DNA of 5,103 nt from an uncultured Clostridia bacterium (GTDB lineage Bacteria; Bacillota; Clostridia; Christensenellales; Pumilibacteraceae). Each line of letters starts with the position of its first letter. Positions within the stretch are counted from its first letter, which is position 1. The translations under genes and the position numbers were made by a program. A model generated the notes under the pieces. That model was not told the origin of the DNA and did no database searches. It saw only the letters and a list, made by a program, of their open reading frames with translations. The stretch lies in NCBI GenBank assembly GCA_947588325.1, contig CANPYH010000097.1, positions 1 to 5,103 on the forward strand. Direction: 5' to 3'. Shown here in pieces: positions 1-3,274 of this stretch.

Positions 1-891
1 GTCGTCGTTTCGGCGTGCGCGGCGGGCATGATAGGCTCATATGCAAAAGTGCTCATCGGCGCGGTGACGGGGGTTACGGCGGAGAGTTACGCGGCAAGCG
101 GGTTCTCCCTCTCCCTTCTCTCGGCGGGCGATCCCATGGGCGCGTTTATAGGTAGCATGACGGCGATGGTTATGGCGGATCTTGTCGGCGGGCGGACGAA
201 GGTGGATATCCTCGTTACGCCGCTGGTCGGCATTATATGCGGCTCGGTCGTCGGTATCGGGCTCGGCTATCCCGTATCCCTCGCGCTCACCCAGCTCGGC
301 GTGTTTATCGGCTGGATTGCGACTCTCTCCACCGTTTCGGCGGTGTTTACGGGCGCGATAATTGCCGCGGTTATGGGCATGTGCCTCACCCTACCCATTT
401 CGTCGGCGGCGATCGGTATCTCTATCGGGCTGAGCGGCGTTGCGGCAGGCGCGGCGGTAGTCGGGTGCTGCTGTCACATGGTAGGCTTTGCGGTCATGAG
501 CTTCCGCGAGAACAAGTGGGGCGGGCTGGTCGCGCAGGGCGTCGGCACATCCATGCTGCAAATACCGAACGTGTTCAGGAAACCGCTGCTGTTCGTCCCG
601 CCCATTATTGCCTCGGTGATACTCGGAGCGGTGAGCGTTATCCTGCCTAACGGCACGGCTACGCTCGGACTGCTCGCCTCGCCAACGGGTAGCGGCATGG
701 GCACGGCGGGGCTCGTCGGTCCCATCGACATGATTTTCACCATGATCGGCGGCGACTGCAACGTCGGTCTCACCCTGCTCTGGACGGCGCTCTTCTGCTT
801 CGTCCTCCCCGCCGCCCTCTGCCTCGGTATATCCGAGCTATTCCGCAAACTCAAGTGGATTTCCTTCGGCGACCTCAAACTTCCACTGTAA
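1..891 (+). CDS. PTS sugar transporter subunit IIC (PTS_EIIC_2 type), 5'-partial
   Basis: Membrane permease subunit of a phosphoenolpyruvate-dependent phosphotransferase system, expected to move and help phosphorylate a sugar or related solute across the cytoplasmic membrane. The substrate cannot be read from the sequence. The frame is open to the left edge: nine codons precede the ATG at 28, so that ATG is probably not the start. The visible part is 296 codons ending in TAA; family members are usually somewhat longer, so an N-terminal stretch is missing. Numbered from the ATG, the protein is almost wholly hydrophobic, with membrane stretches near 36-52, 60-80, 85-100, 102-120, 126-156, 187-207 and 246-270. 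I recognise the family from the SFRENKWGGLVAQGVGTSM segment (158-176), the following LQIPN, and GMGTAGLVGPI (223-233). A short polar tail follows the last helix. No EIIA, EIIB or HPr domain is visible, so those partners must be encoded elsewhere. An unusual Cys-Cys-Cys-His run lies at 147-150. It converges on the minus-strand genes and has its own terminator at 908-935. Confidence 0.9.
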   Translation, partial: VVVSACAAGMIGSYAKVLIGAVTGVTAESYAASGFSLSLLSAGDPMGAFIGSMTAMVMADLVGGRTKVDILVTPLVGIICGSVVGIGLGYPVSLALTQLGVFIGWIATLSTVSAVFTGAIIAAVMGMCLTLPISSAAIGISIGLSGVAAGAAVVGCCCHMVGFAVMSFRENKWGGLVAQGVGTSMLQIPNVFRKPLLFVPPIIASVILGAVSVILPNGTATLGLLASPTGSGMGTAGLVGPIDMIFTMIGGDCNVGLTLLWTALFCFVLPAALCLGISELFRKLKWISFGDLKLPL

Positions 892-907
892 TACCAAGAG
901 AGTACAG

Positions 908-935
908 AAAAGTGTCACCGCCGGTGACACTTTTT
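908..935 (+). terminator. Intrinsic terminator of the PTS IIC gene
   Basis: A perfect hairpin lies 17 bases after the TAA stop. AAAAGTGTCAC (908-918) pairs with GTGACACTTTT (924-934), and the CGCCG between them forms the loop. The 3' arm runs directly into a short T tract (931-935). The A run on the 5' side means the hairpin could also work in the reverse direction, as expected between convergent genes. Confidence 0.85.
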
Positions 936-966
936 CAAATGAATTTTAGTTTCTTTGTAAATGTTT

Positions 967-1012
967 TTTAAGGGGGAAACCTTTTTGTGAACAAAAAGGT
1001 TTCCCCCTTAAA
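967..1012. repeat. 22-bp near-loopless palindrome, probable dispersed intergenic repeat
   Basis: Positions 967-988 are the exact reverse complement of 991-1012, with only GA between them. The core reads AAGGGGGAAACCTTTTTG on one arm. There is no T tract on the 3' side of either strand: plus-strand T residues precede it and A residues follow (1022-1028). It is therefore not a normal intrinsic terminator. Similar G-run/AAACC/T-run palindromes are, from memory, frequent between genes in gut Clostridia, so a multicopy repeat is the likeliest reading. That is recollection and not a search result. Confidence 0.7.
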
Positions 1013-1103
1013 CCCCTTTCCAAAAAAACTTAAAAGACTTTTTCTTTATATTTTTTGTTATGGGAATTGTGCGTGATTGAATAACCGAATTTGTTTGTTA
1101 CAG

Positions 1104-1301
1104 GACAATCCCCTCAGTCACGGCTTCGCCGTGACAGCCCCCCCTCGACTTCGGGCGGCCCACCTGCTACCCGAATTGTCGTATTTATATCCAACAATCT
1201 TGTAATGTTGCAAATTAGTAACATTTAACCCGAAAAGTCGGGCTCAAACGTGGCCGCCCGAAGTCGAGGGGGGCTGGCGCGTAGCGCCTGAGGGGATTGT
1301 C
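1104..1301. repeat. Nested inverted repeat (MITE-like), predicted four-way junction
   Basis: The outer stem is GACAATCCCCTCA (1104-1116) paired with 1289-1301, 13 bp. A private hairpin follows at 1117-1135 (GTCACGGC, loop TTC, GCCGTGAC). An inner stem, 1136-1160 with 1252-1275, gives 24 pairs with one bulged C and includes TCGACTTCGGGCGGCC. A second private hairpin sits at 1276-1288 (GGCGC, loop GTA, GCGCC), just before the outer stem closes. The inner stem encloses a 91-nt AT-richer centre containing a small hairpin, CCCGA/TCGGG (1229-1242). No ORF of note lies inside, and no target-site duplication was found at the ends. GC-rich arms in an AT-rich spacer and non-coding content fit a non-autonomous mobile or dispersed structured repeat. 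The family is not identified. Confidence 0.8.
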
Positions 1302-1395
1302 ATATTTAGGATACGAGTAGTAATTACTTACTCAAAAAGCCAATTTTTTCTATTAAATAAATCTTTTTACACAAGCCTATACCGAACCAATATGA
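1302..1395. other. AT-rich spacer, no gene seen
   Basis: This stretch separates the nested inverted repeat from the rod-like element. It holds an imperfect palindrome at 1315-1332 (GAGTAGTAATTACTTACTC, one base longer on one arm), centred on AGTAATTACT, and several A/T runs. I found no convincing -35/-10 promoter pair and no ribosome binding site here. It may simply be spacer DNA. Confidence 0.5.
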
Positions 1396-1522
1396 GGAAG
1401 GCACAGAGTACCGTTCAGGGGCGCGAAAATCAAGGCTTTGCGACGGGAGCTTACTAAAAACGTAAGTGACCGAGCAGAAGCCGCGATTTCTCGTCGCCCA
1501 TCAACGGTGCTATGTGCCTTCC
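1396..1522. ncRNA. Rod-like structured element, candidate non-coding RNA or MITE
   Basis: The 127 bases fold into one long interrupted hairpin. The outer stem is 1396-1415 with 1503-1522 (GGAAGGCACA against TGTGCCTTCC, then one mismatch, one G-T pair and ACCGTT/AACGGT). Then come GGGCG (1419-1423) with CGCCC (1495-1499), CGA plus AAATC (1424-1431) with GATTT and TCG (1485-1493, one bulge), GGCTT (1434-1438) with AAGCC (1478-1482), CGG (1444-1446) with CCG (1470-1472), and finally CTTAC (1450-1454) with GTAAG (1462-1466). The tip loop is TAAAAAC. No coding sequence explains this. The transcribed strand cannot be decided, because the fold is symmetrical and no clear promoter is visible. It lies directly downstream of the minus-operon terminator. 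Alternatives are a small RNA, a non-autonomous mobile element or a dispersed repeat. I cannot match it to a known RNA family. Confidence 0.4.
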
Positions 1523-1529
1523 CTACAAT

Positions 1530-1569
1530 AAAAAGGGAGGGCGGCTGACTGAACACACACCGTCCTCCC
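1530..1569 (-). terminator. Intrinsic terminator of the surface-protein operon
   Basis: Read on the minus strand, GGGAGGACGG (1569-1560) pairs with CCGCCCTCCC (1544-1535), ten pairs including one G-T. The loop is 15 nt, and the stem is followed at once by TTTTT (1534-1530) and ATT. It lies about 77 bases after the stop codon of the lipoprotein gene, where an operon terminator is expected. On the plus strand the hairpin is followed by AATAG with no T run, so the minus orientation is preferred. Confidence 0.75.
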
Positions 1570-1588
1570 AATAGAAAGGTGGAGAAAA

Positions 1589-1669
1589 ATGTATGAAAAC
1601 ACTATGGGGTTTAATCCCCGAGAGTTTTCAATTGATGGCTTTTGCACTACTCGGAGCGGCGGTAGATGA
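1589..1669 (+). CDS. Doubtful 26-codon small ORF with a good Shine-Dalgarno
   Basis: An ATG at 1589 opens a frame beginning MYENTMGFNPREF and ending CTTRSGGR before TGA (1667-1669). It is preceded by AAAGGTGGAG (1575-1584) at good spacing. The hairpin at 1535-1569 and the rod at 1396-1522 lie just upstream on the same strand. Against it: the last 23 bases are antisense to the end of the lipoprotein gene, the upstream hairpin is better explained as the minus-strand terminator, and no promoter is visible. Another ATG at 1593 opens a much longer antisense frame, which I regard as a shadow. I list it because the ribosome binding site is better than chance would usually give. The peptide is not recognised and no function is proposed. 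Confidence 0.15.
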   Translation: MYENTMGFNPREFSIDGFCTTRSGGR

Positions 1670-3263
1670 ACAGTTTGAAGGTGGTTATCGCCTGCAAAGT
1701 GCCGTTCAAGGTTTTGCACACAATGGTGACGTTCTGCTCGCCGAGTTTGTTATAGTCGATTGCCGAAAGCATATGCTCACCTACGGCGACTATGTTTCCG
1801 TCGGGAAGGCGGAGAAGCAGCAGCGTGAACTTGAAGGGGTAATTGTCGGGAGTGTTGCATATCTCCGAAAGCGTCTGACCGTATTGCAGGTAGACGGTGC
1901 CGTCCGTCACGTCCGTCTTAACCCTTGCTCCGTCCGCGTTTGTATTGCGCATGGACCAGAGCAGCGGCTCGGGATCGTTGCGCTCGTCCGCGCCCCGCAC
2001 TTCGAAGTAGTCGATGTTGCCGTTGAAGCCGTTGGGCATACGCAGACGGATCTCGTTCTCCCCCGCGTTCAGTCTGACGGTCGAGATTTTTACCTCGGTC
2101 TGCCAGAAGCTGTTGAGGTAGCTGGTGTAGGTAACAGGCGTGCCGTCGGGGTACGTCCCCGCCTCTACATAGTCGGTAAGTCGGTTACCGCCCGCTATCC
2201 CGCCGCTCACGTCTGTAGCGCGGTAGAGGAACTTATCGCCGTCCAACTCGCGGTTGACGTTAATAGTGAATACGCCGCCCATGCCGTAGGTATAGGACGA
2301 GGGTTGCATAGCCGCATATATATCGTAATAACCCTCTGTCGCGACGGTGACCTTGAACTTGAAGTAACGGAGTTTGCCGTTCTGGAAGGCAGCCAGCGAA
2401 CCGACTGCTCCCCTGCCGCTCGCGCCCTTGGGAACGGACTTGGTCTGCACCGTGCCGTCCTCGGCGACGTACTCGGCGGAAGTGGTTGCCGAGCAGTCCT
2501 CCGCGAGCTTATCCCAATCCAGATCGTTGGCGGCGGGGCAATTGTCCGTAACCTGACCTGTGCAGCCCTCCCCGTTGGTGTGGGCTATACTCGTCTCGTA
2601 AGCGCACTCTTCCGCCTCTATCCTTCTCGGGAATATGGAGCGGGAAGCGGGATATACCTGCACGTCGAAGCTCGACTTGTAATCGGAGAGGTACTTGACG
2701 GTGAAGGTATGCTTGCCCTCCTCGGCGGTGAAGTCGGATATGTCCTCTATGCGCTTATCTCCGTCGTATAACCTCCACTCGCTCGGGGAGAGATCGGTAG
2801 CTATGCCGTTGGCGTAGTACTTAACCGATATCGCCGAGAAGTCCATTGCCGTGCCCGCATAGTAGTAGTTACCGACCACCGAGCTTGCGTCAACGAGTAT
2901 CGTGGAGTCGAGGGGTATGCCGACGAATATGTCTATGTCGAAGGTGAAATCGTCGTCGGGCAGTTTGACGGTAATCTTCGTCACGTCCTCCGTCAGCGGC
3001 TCGCCCTTGTGCGTCCACTCGGTAAAGTCGGTGTCGAAGTATTTGCGCGTCCTGCCGTTGCTCAGATTAACCTTGATCGCAAGCCCCGTTATATCGAATA
3101 CTTCCCCCGGAAGATAGTTGGTATATGGATAGCTCGTGATGTCCTTCAGCGAGGTAACGGTCACGCCGTCCGTCGGCTCCTCCGTCTCCCCGCAGGCGGT
3201 GAACGCCAGTGCGGAGAGGCAGAGTACGACGGCAATCGTTATCGCAAGAATTTTCTTCTTCAT
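1647..3263 (-). CDS. Surface lipoprotein with Ig-like and CBM6/CBM35-like modules
   Basis: Complete 538-residue protein, probably lipid-anchored to the outer face of the membrane and binding carbohydrate without catalysing anything. Residues 1-24 form a lipoprotein signal: lysines at 2-4, a hydrophobic core, and FTAC with Cys24 as the lipidated residue (Phe at -3 is slightly atypical). Residues about 33-115 are a Big_3-like Ig module, shown by YLPGEVFDITGLAIKV and the SNGR turn. Residues about 118-205 are a second Ig-like module. Residues about 212-424 resemble CBM6/CBM35: the opening IEAEE (215-219) and closing NIDYFEV (416-422) are the usual ends of such modules. Residues 430-538 form a beta-rich C-terminal module shared with the neighbour. 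No glycosidase motif is seen. Cysteines at 220, 234, 242 and 257 cluster in the module's N-terminal insert, whereas the visible part of the neighbouring paralog has none. The start at 3263 is set by AAGGAGG and the signal peptide. It is the last gene before the terminator at 1530-1569. The exact ligand is unknown. Confidence 0.93.
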   Translation of the reverse strand: MKKKILAITIAVVLCLSALAFTACGETEEPTDGVTVTSLKDITSYPYTNYLPGEVFDITGLAIKVNLSNGRTRKYFDTDFTEWTHKGEPLTEDVTKITVKLPDDDFTFDIDIFVGIPLDSTILVDASSVVGNYYYAGTAMDFSAISVKYYANGIATDLSPSEWRLYDGDKRIEDISDFTAEEGKHTFTVKYLSDYKSSFDVQVYPASRSIFPRRIEAEECAYETSIAHTNGEGCTGQVTDNCPAANDLDWDKLAEDCSATTSAEYVAEDGTVQTKSVPKGASGRGAVGSLAAFQNGKLRYFKFKVTVATEGYYDIYAAMQPSSYTYGMGGVFTINVNRELDGDKFLYRATDVSGGIAGGNRLTDYVEAGTYPDGTPVTYTSYLNSFWQTEVKISTVRLNAGENEIRLRMPNGFNGNIDYFEVRGADERNDPEPLLWSMRNTNADGARVKTDVTDGTVYLQYGQTLSEICNTPDNYPFKFTLLLLRLPDGNIVAVGEHMLSAIDYNKLGEQNVTIVCKTLNGTLQAITTFKLFIYRRSE

Positions 3264-3267
3264 GTGT

Positions 3268-3274
3268 CCTCCTT
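3268..3274 (-). promoter_or_regulatory. Ribosome binding site overlapping the upstream stop codon
   Basis: AAGGAGG on the minus strand fixes the lipoprotein start, four bases before the ATG at 3263-3261. Its two A residues are the last two bases of the upstream gene's TAA stop (3275-3273). Ribosomes finishing the first gene therefore end directly on this site, which suggests translational coupling of the two surface proteins. Confidence 0.8.

Noticed and set aside
237..878. Open frames overlapping the PTS gene on both strands (237-650 plus, 474-878 minus)
   Set aside because: Arginine-, proline- and serine-rich shadow translations of a strongly conserved permease; they have no motifs of their own.
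967..1012. Palindrome as a second intrinsic terminator
   Set aside because: Neither strand has a T run after the stem; the A/T runs are on the wrong sides.
1104..1301. Integron attC site, CRISPR array or tRNA
   Set aside because: There are no regularly spaced repeats, no integron core-site arrangement and no tRNA anticodon or T-arm signature. The two-arm nested inverted repeat explains the pattern.
1396..1522. Riboswitch or T-box leader
   Set aside because: No convincing downstream gene on the plus strand and no T-box or known aptamer signature; on the minus strand it lies after the operon terminator.
1606..1619. GGGG-TTTAAT-CCCC mini hairpin after the lipoprotein stop
   Set aside because: Only four pairs and no T run immediately after it in the minus direction; the ten-pair hairpin at 1535-1569 is the better terminator.
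1377..1719. Two short minus-strand frames (1377-1571 and 1510-1719)
   Set aside because: They run through the rod-like fold and the terminator hairpin, and one continues into the lipoprotein gene in another frame. The structure explains the lack of stops better than coding does.
1593..2771. 392-codon plus-strand open frame
   Set aside because: It lies fully antisense to the lipoprotein gene, whose signal peptide, domains and paralog are clear. The translation has no recognisable domain and is explained by GC-rich complementary codons.
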